Positions 43,779 to 53,461 are shown, counted from the stretch's first letter. The stretch is 64,000 nucleotides of DNA from an uncultured Collinsella sp. (GCA_958437935.1 CAUBPS010000001.1:1-64000); one strand, 5' to 3'. The notes: generated from the letters alone by a model not told the origin. Made by a program: numbers and translations.

Positions 43779-45185
43779 TTACCCCCGAGCAGCGTTATCC
43801 CGCTCACACATCTCGGCAAACGAGATCAGCTTGACGTCTCCCCTACTCTCCGCGGCATCCCGACATCCCTGCGTAAAGCCGCTTTTTGAGAAAAGCGCAT
43901 AGCTTTTATGCTGCCGCCTAAAGAGCTCGCTTCGGTACACGAGCTTTTCCAGAACATCCTCGCCTACCGGTTCATTGCGCCATTTGCACTCCGCAAACAG
44001 CGCAGCGCCCTCGCCATCGTCAACAATCAAGTCGATTTCTTCCTGCGTATGCGTGCGATTATCCGTCCCCCACCAGCGCCCAACGCTTGCCGGAACCACA
44101 TCGAGCTGGCCCGCGCGTGCGAGTTCGTACACGTATTGCCTGCATATAAGCTCAAAGACCGTGCCCATGTAATCCGATACGTGCGGCTCAATGCGCTCAT
44201 ACGCTATCTCGGCCATATCGTTTTGAATCAGCCCGATGTTCTGCGGAACAAACTTGTACCAGAACCTAAACATCTGATCGCTCAGCAGATACACGGCTCG
44301 CTTATTGCTCGTCTCGTTTAGGGGCAGCTCGCGCTCGACAATCCCAAGCGACGCCAGCTTATCCACATAGCTCTTTACGTTGCTCGCAGGGATTCCCGTA
44401 GAGCTCGCAATCTCCGAGTTCTTCGAGCGTCCCTGGGCAATTGCCTGTACGATCGCATCATATTGCTCGGGATTGCGGCACTCTTGCAATAGCAGGTTAC
44501 TCGGCTCCTCAAAGAGATAGCCCGTAGGAGTAAGAAAAAGACGTTTGATGTTGTCCTTGAGCGGTGCGGCAGGATCGACTTTCTCGATATATGCAGGAAT
44601 GCCACCCGTCATGCCATAGCAAACTGCAGCGTCTTCGCGACCCATGCTCTGCCACAGGCCGAGGGTCGTCGTAAAATCGAGCGGCATGATCTTAAACTGG
44701 GCCGTACGCCTACCGTATAGTGGGCTCTCGTAGCCCAACACCTGTTCCTCCATAAACGAAAGAGACGAGCCGCATAGGATCAGCATGAGCCTGGTCTCTT
44801 TGTACAAGTGGTCGATCTTGTCTTGCAGCAACGAGCTGATTTCGGGATTCGATTGGGCGAGATAGGGATACTCGTCAATCACGACAACCAAACGTTCCGC
44901 GCGAGCCATGGTGGCCAATGCATCGAACGCTTCGTCAAAACTACGAAACGACACGCCTGCAGCACCAACCGAGCCTGCAAGTATCGCCTGGCTAAAGCCG
45001 TGCAGGTTTGCCTCCGCATTGGTACGACGAGCTTGAAAGTAAATAGCCTTCTTGCCTTGGATGAATTCTGTGATGAGACGCGTTTTGCCCACACGACGAC
45101 GGCCGTAAATCACAGGCATCTCAAAGGAGCCCGTGCCATACAGTCGATTGAGCTCGGACATTTCCGCCGTTCTTCCGATAAACAT
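43779..45185 (-). CDS. ATPase with PD-(D/E)xK-type C-terminus (DUF234 family)
   Basis: A 468-residue protein of the archaeal-type STAND-like ATPase family with DUF234. Walker A is GRRRVGKT (residues 28-35), Walker B is VVVIDEYPYL (about 100-109), a winged-helix part lies at about 255-300, and the C-terminus (about 380-402) reads EEIDLIV...FAECKW, the PD-(D/E)xK nuclease pattern. Members occur in many copies in gut Actinobacteria; their role is not settled, and defence or mobile-element function has been suggested. The ATG at 45183-45185 follows GGAAGGA. It is bracketed by related repeat arrays and sits under a large AT-rich palindrome. Confidence 0.88.
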   Translation of the reverse strand: MFIGRTAEMSELNRLYGTGSFEMPVIYGRRRVGKTRLITEFIQGKKAIYFQARRTNAEANLHGFSQAILAGSVGAAGVSFRSFDEAFDALATMARAERLVVVIDEYPYLAQSNPEISSLLQDKIDHLYKETRLMLILCGSSLSFMEEQVLGYESPLYGRRTAQFKIMPLDFTTTLGLWQSMGREDAAVCYGMTGGIPAYIEKVDPAAPLKDNIKRLFLTPTGYLFEEPSNLLLQECRNPEQYDAIVQAIAQGRSKNSEIASSTGIPASNVKSYVDKLASLGIVERELPLNETSNKRAVYLLSDQMFRFWYKFVPQNIGLIQNDMAEIAYERIEPHVSDYMGTVFELICRQYVYELARAGQLDVVPASVGRWWGTDNRTHTQEEIDLIVDDGEGAALFAECKWRNEPVGEDVLEKLVYRSELFRRQHKSYALFSKSGFTQGCRDAAESRGDVKLISFAEMCERDNAARG

Positions 45186-45202
45186 AGGACCATCCTTCCT
45201 TT

Positions 45203-45254
45203 ACGTTATAGCTAGCTATATTATACCTTCCTATAATATAGCTAGCTATAACGT
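45203..45254. promoter_or_regulatory. 52-bp AT-rich hairpin in the ATPase promoter
   Basis: A perfect 23-bp inverted repeat (45203-45225 with 45232-45254) with loop CCTTCC. Inside each arm is a perfect 14-bp palindrome TATAGCTAGCTATA (45207-45220 and 45237-45250). TATAAT appears in the right arm and its complement in the left. It lies 17 bp before the ATG. It could be a pair of operator sites, or an RNA hairpin over the start of the message. Confidence 0.9.
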
Positions 45255-45310
45255 GATTCGACAAGCGGCGCACGCAAAAGGGGCGGTACACCACCGCACG
45301 TGGACCGTCC

Positions 45311-45424
45311 CGGAAAATGTATCCCGTTCTGGAGCCAAAAACTGGGCCGTAGTTTCCGCCAAGCATGCCATCCGGAAAGCGCGTCCCGTTCTGAGTGGCA
45401 ATTCCGGGACACAGTTTCCGCTCC
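45311..45424. repeat. 62-bp palindromic repeat array, upstream side of the ATPase gene
   Basis: Two units, with CGGAAA boxes at 45311 and 45373 and GGGAC-like/TTTCC boxes between, on a 61-62 bp period. They match the array at 43424-43735 in box order. Confidence 0.8.
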
Positions 45425-45460
45425 AAACAAAAGGCCCCGGCTCGCGATGGAGCCGGGGCC
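45425..45460 (-). terminator. terminator after the xdhD-like gene
   Basis: A perfect 11-bp stem (GGCCCCGGCTC, 45433-45443 with 45450-45460) and 6-base loop, followed on the minus strand by TTTTGTTT. It ends the purine half of the locus. Confidence 0.92.
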
Positions 45461-45528
45461 AAAGGCGCAGCTTATGCAGTTGATGGTGAGCGCGGACGGC
45501 CCGTCAGCAATGCCGCCCGCGCCCTACC

Positions 45529-48306
45529 CTAGCCGCGGTGACGGGCGCGGCTGTAGGGCGTATCCACCATGGGCAGATCCGGACGCAGTTTGCCGTCAAA
45601 CGCGCGGTAGGCATTCTGCACGGCAGGCGCCGTGGGGATCGTTGCGATCTCGCCGATGCCCTTGCCGCCGTACGCCACGGGCAACAGCTCGTCCTTCTCC
45701 ACGTAAATGGCGTGGATATCCGGAATCTCGGGCGCGCGGAACAGTCCGAGCGTGCCGTACCTTGCTTGGGGCACGCAGTCCTTGAGCGGCCAATCCTCGG
45801 TAAGCGCATACCCCATACCCATGAGCACGCCGCCTTCGATCTGACCCTGGATGGAGATGGGGTTGACCACCTTACCGGAATCGTGTGCGGCATAGACTTC
45901 GCTCACGCGGCCGTTGTCGTCCAGGATGACCACATGCGTGGCGAAGCCGTAGCAGATGTGGCTCTTGGGGTTGGGGACGTCGGCGCCCAGTTTGTCGGTC
46001 GGCTCCAGGTACACGTAGCCAAACTCGCATCCCTCGAGCGCCTTGATGGCGGCCGCGGGGTCCTGAGGATGCATACCCTGACCAGCGACGAGCTCCTGCG
46101 TGCGCAGCTGATAGGCGCGACCGTCGTCGTACTCGATCTTGACGCCGTCGCCATGGGCGCTCACCGGGGCGGTAGGCGCAGGCTTGCCGGCCTCGATGCC
46201 AACCATGGCATCGCGCAGCAGGAAGGCGGCGCCGCGCACGGCCTCGCCGGTCACGACCGTCTGACGCGAGCCAGACGTGGTGCCGGAGTCGGGCGCGTTC
46301 TCGGTAGAGCACTCGCCGTTGGCGATGCAGCTCAGCGGCAGACCGCAGGCCTCGGCAACGTCCTGCAAAAAGACGGTGTTGCAGCCCTGGCCGATGTCGG
46401 ACGTGGCGGCATAGACCACGGCCACGCCATCCTCGACGCGAATCTTGCAGCGGCCGGCATCGGGCAGACCCACGCCCACGCCGGCATTCTTCATGGCGCA
46501 GGCGATACCGGCGTGTCCGGGATGCGCATAGTAGGCATCCTTGACCTCGAGCAGCGTCTCCTTAAGCGCCGTGGAACAGTCGGCAATCTGGCCGTTGGGC
46601 AGCACCTCGCCCGGCTCAATCGCGTTCTTGTAGCGAATCTCCCACGGATCCAGGCCGACCTTCTCGGCCAGCAGGTCGATCAGGCTCTCGAGCGCAAACT
46701 CGGACTGGCAAACGCCAAAGCCGCGGAAGGCACCGGCCGGCGGGTTGTTGGTGTAGTAGCCAAAGCCGCGAATATCGGTGTTCTGGTACTTGTAGGGGCC
46801 GACGGCATGCGTGCAGGCGCGCTCGAGCACCGGGCCGCACAGCGACGCGTAGGCGCCGGTGTCAAAGTTGATCTCGCAATCCAGACCGGTAAAGTTGCCC
46901 TCGGCGTCGCAACCCAGCGTAAAGGTGCCGTCCATGGCGTGGCGCTTGGGATGGAACGCGAGCGACTCGGCGCGGGTGAGCTTGCACTTCACAGGACGCT
47001 GGAGCTTATAGGCAGCAAGCGCAGCCAGGTGCTGGACGGACACGTCCTCCTTGCCGCCAAAGCCGCCGCCCACGAGCATGGTCTCGACGACCACGCGCTC
47101 GGGCTCGTTGTCCCAGCCAAACATGTGGGCACACTCTTTGCGCGTGTCGTAGGCACCCTGGTCGGTCGACTGCACCTTGACGCCGTTCTTGTACGGGAAG
47201 GCAACGGCGCACTCGGGCTCCAAGAAGGCATGCTCGGTAAAGGGCGTAGTAAAGCGCTGTGTCACGGTGAACGCGCTCTCTGCCAGCGCCTTGGCGGCGT
47301 CGCCGCGCGTCACATGGCGGCTCTGGCACACGTTGTCCTTGAGCTCCACCGTGTTGCCAAAGGCAAAGAAGCTGTCGTGCAGGCGCGGGGCGTTGGCGGC
47401 CTTGGCCTCGGCGATGTTGCGCACGGGCTCCAGCGGCTCGTAATCGATCTTTACGAGCTTCTTGGCCTTCTCGAGCGTCGCCTCGTCCTCGGCAACCACC
47501 AGCACGATGGCATCGCCCACGCAGCGGGTGATATCGCCCTGGGCGATCATGACGTCCCAGTCCTGGATAAGGTGGCCGACCTGGTTGACCGGCACGTCCT
47601 CGGCGCGCAGGATGCCCACCACACCAGGCAGGGCCTCGGCCTTGGAAGTGTCGATGGAGAGCACGCGGGCGCGCGGATACTTGGAGCGCACGGCGCTGGC
47701 GTAGGTCAGGCCCGGCTGATCGAGCTCGTCGATGTCGTCGGGGTACTTGCCCTCGCCGAGCACCTTCTTGCGCACGTCGATACGGAAGGCGCGCTTGCCC
47801 ACGCCGTAGTCGTCGCCGCGCTCCAAGCCCTCGTCGATCTGCTTTTCGCCGCGGAGCACCGCAGCGGCCAACGAAATACCCTCGATGATCTTCTTGTAGC
47901 CGGTGCAACGGCAGACGTTGCCGCGAATGGCGTACTTGATCTGCTCCTCGGTAGGCTCGGGGTCCTCGGCGATGAGCGCTGCACCCGCCATGACCATGCC
48001 GGGGATGCAAAAACCGCACTGCACGGCGCCCACGGCGCCAAAGGCGTACACAAAGGCCTCGCGTACGTCCTCGGGCAGGCCCTCGACGGTCACGATGTTG
48101 CGGCCGGCGGCAAGGGCGGTGGTCAGTACGCACGCCTTGACAGCCGCACCGTCCACATGGATGGTGCAGGTACCGCACGCGCCCTCGGAGCAGCCGTCCT
48201 TGGCGGAGTGAATATGCAGGTCGTCGCGCAGGTAGCGCAGCAACGGCTTGTTTTGGGTCGTCGTGCGCTCGACGCCGTTAACGGTAAAAGTGAATTCCTG
48301 TGCCAT
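45529..48306 (-). CDS. xdhD: molybdenum hydroxylase with fused 2Fe-2S domain (XdhD-like)
   Basis: Xanthine-dehydrogenase-type enzyme of the XdhD group, 925 residues. The N-terminal [2Fe-2S] domain has CSEGACGTC (residues 39-47) and C59, with a second cluster in QCGFC (96-100) and CRCTGY. The rest is the molybdopterin domain, with GGGFGGKED and GAFRGFGVCQ. No FAD domain is present, so electrons must leave by other carriers: a polyferredoxin and YgfK are encoded directly upstream. In selenium-type enzymes the cofactor, not the protein, carries selenium. The substrate, xanthine or urate-related purines, is inferred. The ATG at 48304-48306 is used. Confidence 0.92.
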   Translation of the reverse strand: MAQEFTFTVNGVERTTTQNKPLLRYLRDDLHIHSAKDGCSEGACGTCTIHVDGAAVKACVLTTALAAGRNIVTVEGLPEDVREAFVYAFGAVGAVQCGFCIPGMVMAGAALIAEDPEPTEEQIKYAIRGNVCRCTGYKKIIEGISLAAAVLRGEKQIDEGLERGDDYGVGKRAFRIDVRKKVLGEGKYPDDIDELDQPGLTYASAVRSKYPRARVLSIDTSKAEALPGVVGILRAEDVPVNQVGHLIQDWDVMIAQGDITRCVGDAIVLVVAEDEATLEKAKKLVKIDYEPLEPVRNIAEAKAANAPRLHDSFFAFGNTVELKDNVCQSRHVTRGDAAKALAESAFTVTQRFTTPFTEHAFLEPECAVAFPYKNGVKVQSTDQGAYDTRKECAHMFGWDNEPERVVVETMLVGGGFGGKEDVSVQHLAALAAYKLQRPVKCKLTRAESLAFHPKRHAMDGTFTLGCDAEGNFTGLDCEINFDTGAYASLCGPVLERACTHAVGPYKYQNTDIRGFGYYTNNPPAGAFRGFGVCQSEFALESLIDLLAEKVGLDPWEIRYKNAIEPGEVLPNGQIADCSTALKETLLEVKDAYYAHPGHAGIACAMKNAGVGVGLPDAGRCKIRVEDGVAVVYAATSDIGQGCNTVFLQDVAEACGLPLSCIANGECSTENAPDSGTTSGSRQTVVTGEAVRGAAFLLRDAMVGIEAGKPAPTAPVSAHGDGVKIEYDDGRAYQLRTQELVAGQGMHPQDPAAAIKALEGCEFGYVYLEPTDKLGADVPNPKSHICYGFATHVVILDDNGRVSEVYAAHDSGKVVNPISIQGQIEGGVLMGMGYALTEDWPLKDCVPQARYGTLGLFRAPEIPDIHAIYVEKDELLPVAYGGKGIGEIATIPTAPAVQNAYRAFDGKLRPDLPMVDTPYSRARHRG

Positions 48307-48318
48307 GGTGATTCCCTT

Positions 48319-48798
48319 CTACACGCCAGCGGCTATGCCGGTGCGGTCGTGGATGGCGCCATGCGGGCAGACGACGGCGCACATACCGCACGACAGGCAG
48401 TCCGCGCCGTCGATATGGGCGCAGTTGTCCTCAATGCGGATAGCGCCGGCGGGGCACTTTTTGGCGCACATGCCGCAACCGATGCAGCTCGTGTCGCAGA
48501 TCTTGCGGGCGATAGCGCCCTTATCGGTGTTGTTGCAGCGCACCAGGATGTTCTGGTAGCCGGGAACGAAGGCAATCACGCGCTGCGGGCACGCCATGCC
48601 GCACAGGCCACAGCCCGTGCACTTGGAGCGATCCACGCGGGCGATACCATCGACCAGTGCGATGGCACCGTGGGGGCAGGCCGTGACACAGGCGCCACAG
48701 CCAATGCAGCCTTCGCTGCAGCGGGCGTCGCCGCCTGCGGAGGCACAACCGCTTCCGCAGGCAACGTAGGCCACGTTATGTTGAATGGATTTGGCCAT
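48319..48798 (-). CDS. polyferredoxin with four 4Fe-4S clusters
   Basis: A 159-residue protein with four CxxCxxCxxxC groups (GCIGCGACVTACP, CTGCGLCGMACP, CIGCGMCAKKCP, CLSCGMCAVVCP). It is small and has no membrane segment, so it is a soluble electron carrier. Lying 12 bp from xdhD and 11 bp from ygfK on the same strand, it probably carries electrons between these enzymes. I see no closer functional name. Confidence 0.9.
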   Translation of the reverse strand: MAKSIQHNVAYVACGSGCASAGGDARCSEGCIGCGACVTACPHGAIALVDGIARVDRSKCTGCGLCGMACPQRVIAFVPGYQNILVRCNNTDKGAIARKICDTSCIGCGMCAKKCPAGAIRIEDNCAHIDGADCLSCGMCAVVCPHGAIHDRTGIAAGV

Positions 48799-48809
48799 AA
48801 GAGACTCGC

Positions 48810-51809
48810 CTATTTCTTAAGAAGGTACGAATAGTTGTCGCGCACAGCCCTGATGGTCAGGCGGACGGCCTCGGGCAGACCGGTGTTGACGGCATCGATC
48901 GAGACGGTGCGGACCGTGCCGGCGACGCGGACCTTAAAGTGGTCCTCGTCCACGGCCAGGAAGCCCTCGTTCTCGGAGTTCTCCATGTCCTGCTCGCTCC
49001 AGAACAGGGTGAGCTTGTCCTTGTAGGGACGACCCTCCTGGTAGGGGCAGAACACGGCGCAGTTACCGCACTCGTTGCACATGCCATCGACATGAACGAC
49101 CTGATGCTTGGCCAGGCCCGGCACCTTAATTGCAACGTTGGCGCGGTTGGGGCACACGTCGCAGCAGACCTCGCACACCGAGCCGCAGCCCAGGCAGCGA
49201 GTCTTGGTGCAGTTGCGCTTGTCGCGGCACAGCGACCCCTTGCGCTCGTAGCAGGTGTCCTCGCGACCGGCCTGCTCGTTGCAGTCGGCGTACTTGTTAA
49301 AGTCCACGCCAGCAATGGCACGGGCGACCTCGGCGGCGTCGGCAATAGCCTCGACCACGGTGGCCGGACCGCGACGGCAGTCACCTGCAGCCCAGACGCC
49401 CTCGACGCCGGTGGAGGTGGCGGCAAGGCGGCCGCGACGGTCGTGCTCGACGCCCGCGGCGTCGTACAGGCTGGCATCGATGCCCTCGCCCACGGCGCAG
49501 ATCACCGTGGTGGCGGGCAGCTCGACGGTCTCGCCCGTGGCGACGGGGCTGCGACGGCCGCTTGCATCCGGCTCGCCAAGCTCCATAACGTCGCAGGTCA
49601 GCACGGCGCCGTTGAGCGCCTTGGGCGCCAGCAGCTCGCAGAACTCAACGCCATCGGCAAGAGCAAGATCGAGCTCTTCCTCGTCGGCGGGCATCTGTTT
49701 CTTGGTGCGGCGATACACCAGGCGCACGTTCTTCACACCAGCCAGGCGCTTAGCCACGCGCGCGGCGTCCATGGCGGTGTTGCCGGCGCCGATGACCACG
49801 ACGTCCTCGCCCAGCTCGAGCTTCTCGCCCTTCTTGGCGGCCTCGAGGAACTCCAGCACATCGAGCTCGGCACCCTCGCCCAAGCCCGCAGAGCCGGGCA
49901 TCCAGGCACCGGTTGCCACGACCACGTCGGTAAAGCCCTGGGCCTTGAGCTCGTCAATGGACTCCACACGGGCGTTGAGCTGAACCTTGGCGCCAAAGGC
50001 CAGGCAAAGCTCGGCGTCGTGGGAGATATCGTCGCTGGCAATACGGAACTCGGGGATCACGTGACGGACCACGCCGCCAAGCGAATCGCGGGCCTCGAAG
50101 ATAGTGACGGGCACGCCGGCGCGCGTCAGGAAGAACGCCGTCGCCAGACCGGCCGGGCCGCCGCCGATAACGGCAACGTTGTGCTCGCCGTCGTTAGCAA
50201 TGGCCTGGGCGCGCAGCTTGGGCAGCACGGCGGTCATGGCCTCGCGGGCGGCCTTGAGCTTGCTGGCGCGAATCTGGGCGCCCTCGGGCTCGTAGAACGC
50301 ACGCTCGCAGGCACGGCCGCAGGGATGCGGGCAGATGGTACCGGTAATGAACGGCAGGGCGTTGCGCTCGATGATGATGTTGAGTGCGTCCTCGTAGCGG
50401 CCCTCGTCAACAGCCGCCAGGTAGGCGGGAATGTCCTGCTGGATGGGGCAGCTCGTGCGGCACGGCGTGGTAAAGCAGTCGGAAAGCGGGCTCTTGCCGG
50501 CGACCTTGCGGTCGGGCAGCGGGCGCAGCGGCTTCTTGTAGAGCGGGTTGGTGAGCGAGTCGGTCTGGATCGCAGTCACGGCCTCGAGCGAGACGCCCGC
50601 GAACGGTTTGCCGTCCAGGTCGGCAAACTCGCCGGCCATCTGACTAAAGCGCTCGTAGCCACCGGGCTTGAGCACGTCGGTCGCCAGGGTGACGGGCCAA
50701 ATGCCGGCATCGTACAGGGCGCGGATGTTGTAGACCGTGGCGCCGCCGGAGTAGCTGATGCGCAGCTTACCATCGAACTGCTCGGTAATGCGACGGGCGG
50801 CCTCGATGGTCAGCGAGAACAGCGAACGGCCGGACATGTACATCTCGGTGGAGGGCAGCTCGTTTCTCGTCACGTCGACGGGGAAGGTGTTGGTCAGCTT
50901 GACGCCAAACTCCAGGCCGCGCTCGGCGCACAGGGCAATCAGGCGCTCGAACATGGGCACGGCGTCGGCCCACTGCAGGTCCTCGCGGAAGTGCGTGTCA
51001 TCGAAGACGATGTAGTCAAAGCCCAGCTCGTTGAGGCGCCGACGGGCAAACTCATAACCCAGCAGCGTGGGGTTGCACTTGATGTAGGTGTTGAGGCCCT
51101 TCTCGGTGATCAGATAGGTCGCAATGCGCTCAATCTCCGCCGGCGGGCAGCCGTGCAGCGTGGATTCGGTGATGGAGTTGGACACGCGCGCCGGAATGGA
51201 CTCGACAAACGCGGCGTCGACATGCTCAAACTTGTCCAGATTGGCGAGCGCCCATGCGCGGCACTCGTTCCAGACGTCAGAGCCGCTGGCGTCCTTCATG
51301 CCCTCGATGTAGGCGTCGACCTTGGGGCTCTTAATACCCTCGAGGTCATAACCCACGGACATGTTGAAGACAAAGCCATCCGGGCTGCCCAGACCGTACT
51401 CGCGGGCGATCAGGTGGCAGGCGAACCATGCCTTCACGTACTCGGCAAAGGCCTGCGGAACCTCGAGCTCGGTCGACCATTCGCAGTTGTAGCACTCGTC
51501 CTGAGCCACGATGCAGGGCTTGTTGACGCACTTGGAGAGCTCCTCGCCGTCCATAACCTGGACGGTCTTGAGCTCAAAGAAGCGGGAACCGGCCACGTAG
51601 GATGCCACGATGTTCTGGGCCAGCTGCGTATTGGGACCGGCGGCCGGGCCAAACGGAGTCTCGATGCGCTCGTCAAAAATGGGAAGCGCGCCCTCCTGGT
51701 TGGCCGTGACCATCTTGCGAACGCCAAAGACAGCGCCCTGGGTCTTATGCTCCTCGATGATCCAGTTCATCAGCTGCGAAAACGGGATCGGCCTCATGAT
51801 GTCGCTCAT
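48810..51809 (-). CDS. ygfK: YgfK-type flavin/Fe-S oxidoreductase
   Basis: YgfK is a large cytoplasmic protein annotated as a putative selenate reductase subunit. This 999-residue protein has an N-terminal dihydroorotate/dihydropyrimidine-dehydrogenase-like barrel, then an Fe-S block (CFTTPCRTSCP), the GltD-like FAD domain (VIGGGPAGLATAFF) and NADPH domain (VIGAGNTAMDAARVAKRL), and C-terminal 4Fe-4S motifs (CLGCGSVCEVCC and CNECGNCAVFCP). I placed the start at the ATG 51807-51809 with GAGGAG upstream. In urate degraders it is required with xdhD and ssnA; the selenate name may be misleading. Confidence 0.93.
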   Translation of the reverse strand: MSDIMRPIPFSQLMNWIIEEHKTQGAVFGVRKMVTANQEGALPIFDERIETPFGPAAGPNTQLAQNIVASYVAGSRFFELKTVQVMDGEELSKCVNKPCIVAQDECYNCEWSTELEVPQAFAEYVKAWFACHLIAREYGLGSPDGFVFNMSVGYDLEGIKSPKVDAYIEGMKDASGSDVWNECRAWALANLDKFEHVDAAFVESIPARVSNSITESTLHGCPPAEIERIATYLITEKGLNTYIKCNPTLLGYEFARRRLNELGFDYIVFDDTHFREDLQWADAVPMFERLIALCAERGLEFGVKLTNTFPVDVTRNELPSTEMYMSGRSLFSLTIEAARRITEQFDGKLRISYSGGATVYNIRALYDAGIWPVTLATDVLKPGGYERFSQMAGEFADLDGKPFAGVSLEAVTAIQTDSLTNPLYKKPLRPLPDRKVAGKSPLSDCFTTPCRTSCPIQQDIPAYLAAVDEGRYEDALNIIIERNALPFITGTICPHPCGRACERAFYEPEGAQIRASKLKAAREAMTAVLPKLRAQAIANDGEHNVAVIGGGPAGLATAFFLTRAGVPVTIFEARDSLGGVVRHVIPEFRIASDDISHDAELCLAFGAKVQLNARVESIDELKAQGFTDVVVATGAWMPGSAGLGEGAELDVLEFLEAAKKGEKLELGEDVVVIGAGNTAMDAARVAKRLAGVKNVRLVYRRTKKQMPADEEELDLALADGVEFCELLAPKALNGAVLTCDVMELGEPDASGRRSPVATGETVELPATTVICAVGEGIDASLYDAAGVEHDRRGRLAATSTGVEGVWAAGDCRRGPATVVEAIADAAEVARAIAGVDFNKYADCNEQAGREDTCYERKGSLCRDKRNCTKTRCLGCGSVCEVCCDVCPNRANVAIKVPGLAKHQVVHVDGMCNECGNCAVFCPYQEGRPYKDKLTLFWSEQDMENSENEGFLAVDEDHFKVRVAGTVRTVSIDAVNTGLPEAVRLTIRAVRDNYSYLLKK

Positions 51810-51883
51810 AGTGAGCTCCTCTCTGTAACGCCCGGCGAGACCGCGCGGCGGGCGCAAATACGGTGTAGCGCTAGCACAAGCGC

Positions 51884-51944
51884 CGGCGACCCCGCGGAGG
51901 TCGCCTATACGCGCGTCGGATGCGGCGAAACATCCGACGCGCGT
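51884..51944. other. two hairpins between ssnA and ygfK
   Basis: A perfect 14-bp stem (51909-51922 with 51931-51944, ACGCGCGTCGGATG) with 8-base loop and a second 7-bp stem (GGCGACC, 51884-51890 with GGTCGCC 51898-51904). They could be terminator-like or processing structures. No T-run is seen. Confidence 0.7.
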
Positions 51945-51958
51945 GAATCTACTTGTAA

Positions 51959-53314
51959 TTAGTAGGCGCGATCGTTGAGCGTGCTCCAGAGCTTCTTGGA
52001 CTCAGCCATGGTCCACGCGTTGATCTTGTCCTCATCAATGCCAACAAACTCGCGATCCTTGTACAGGACGCGGCCGTTGATGATGGTGGTGCGGCAGTTT
52101 TTGCCCATCATGCCAAAGAGCATGTGGCCGTCGATGTTCTCCTCGCTCAGCGGCGTAAAGGGCTTGTAGTCCATGACGATGACGTCGGCGGCAGCGCCGG
52201 GCTCAAGCACACCGAGCTTACGATCGAAATACTTGCTCGCCATCTTGGCGTTGTTCTCGAACAGCATGGTCATGGCCTCGCACCAGCCCACGTTGGGCAT
52301 GGCGGCGTTGTGGCGCTGAATGATCAGGAAGACCTTGAGGCTCTCGAGCATATCGTGGGTGTAGGCGTCGGTACCCATGCACACAGGGATGCCGCGGCGG
52401 AAGAACTCGAGCACGGGAGCGCAGCCCACGGCGTTGCCCATATTGGATTCGGGGTTGTTGACGAGCCAGGTACCGGACTCCTTGACGATATCCATCTCGG
52501 CAGGCGTCACGTGGATGCAGTGGCCGAGCATGGTGTCGGGACCCAGCAGATTGTGCTGCAGCAGGCGCTCGACGGGGCTGATGCCACCGCGGTTGAGACG
52601 GGAGTCCCACACGTCATTCATGCCCTCGCACACGTGGATATGGAAGCCGGTCAGGCCGTTGTTGGCCTCGGCCATCTTGTCCATGGTCTCGTCCGACAGT
52701 GTAAAGGTGGCGTGACCGCCAAACATGGCGGCAATCATGTGGTTATCGTTATCGCGACGCTCCTTGGCGGCCCACTGGGCAAACTCGGCGTTCTCGGCAA
52801 TGGCTTGGTCGCATTTTTCCTGACCGCGGCGGTCGGAGACCTCGTAGCACAGGCACGAACGCATGCCCAGCTCCTGCGCGGCGTCCTTAATGGTAAAGAG
52901 GCTGCCCGGGATCTCGCAGAAGCTCGCGTGGTGATCGAAGATCGTGGTGACGCCATCGCGGATGGAATCCAGAATCGTGGCATAGGCGCTTGCCTTGGTG
53001 CCGTCGAGCGTCAGGTTGTCGTCGATCTTCCACCACTGCTGCTCAAGATTCTCCAGGAAGTTGGTGGGGTTGCAGCCCTTAATGGCAAGGCCGCGGGCCA
53101 GACCCGAGTAGATGTGGGTGTGGCAGTTGATGAGTCCGGGCATGATGAGGTTGCCCTGGGCGTCGACGTACTCGGCATCCGGATACTTGGCCTTGAGCTC
53201 GCACTCGAGGCCCACTTCGACGATCGTATCTCCGTCAATGGCGACCGCACCGTTTGGAATGAACGGGGTCTGAGAATTGCGGGTAAAGACGGAACCGTTA
53301 GCGACCAGAAGCAT
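51959..53314 (-). CDS. ssnA: SsnA amidohydrolase
   Basis: Metal-dependent amidohydrolase of the SsnA group, related to guanine deaminase and chlorohydrolases. The metal motif CHTHIYSG is near the N-terminus, and HIHVCEG, GHCIHV and MGTDAY follow. The start is the ATG at 53312-53314, with GGGAG 5-6 bases upstream, giving 451 residues. It is in the same direction as ygfK, after a 150-bp gap, and follows the permease. In the purine locus it probably deaminates or opens a ring intermediate. Confidence 0.92.
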   Translation of the reverse strand: MLLVANGSVFTRNSQTPFIPNGAVAIDGDTIVEVGLECELKAKYPDAEYVDAQGNLIMPGLINCHTHIYSGLARGLAIKGCNPTNFLENLEQQWWKIDDNLTLDGTKASAYATILDSIRDGVTTIFDHHASFCEIPGSLFTIKDAAQELGMRSCLCYEVSDRRGQEKCDQAIAENAEFAQWAAKERRDNDNHMIAAMFGGHATFTLSDETMDKMAEANNGLTGFHIHVCEGMNDVWDSRLNRGGISPVERLLQHNLLGPDTMLGHCIHVTPAEMDIVKESGTWLVNNPESNMGNAVGCAPVLEFFRRGIPVCMGTDAYTHDMLESLKVFLIIQRHNAAMPNVGWCEAMTMLFENNAKMASKYFDRKLGVLEPGAAADVIVMDYKPFTPLSEENIDGHMLFGMMGKNCRTTIINGRVLYKDREFVGIDEDKINAWTMAESKKLWSTLNDRAY

Positions 53315-53461
53315 GAATGCTCCCTTCAACATCAGAGGCGGGGTTTGACACCTCTGACATGGCGGAGTGCGAAGCGCCGGCCTACACCGGAAACGGGCCC
53401 TCTCCCGTCAACGCTTCACCAAAGGGACAAACCCTTTGAAGTGCGGCTTGGCGCCGCATGA

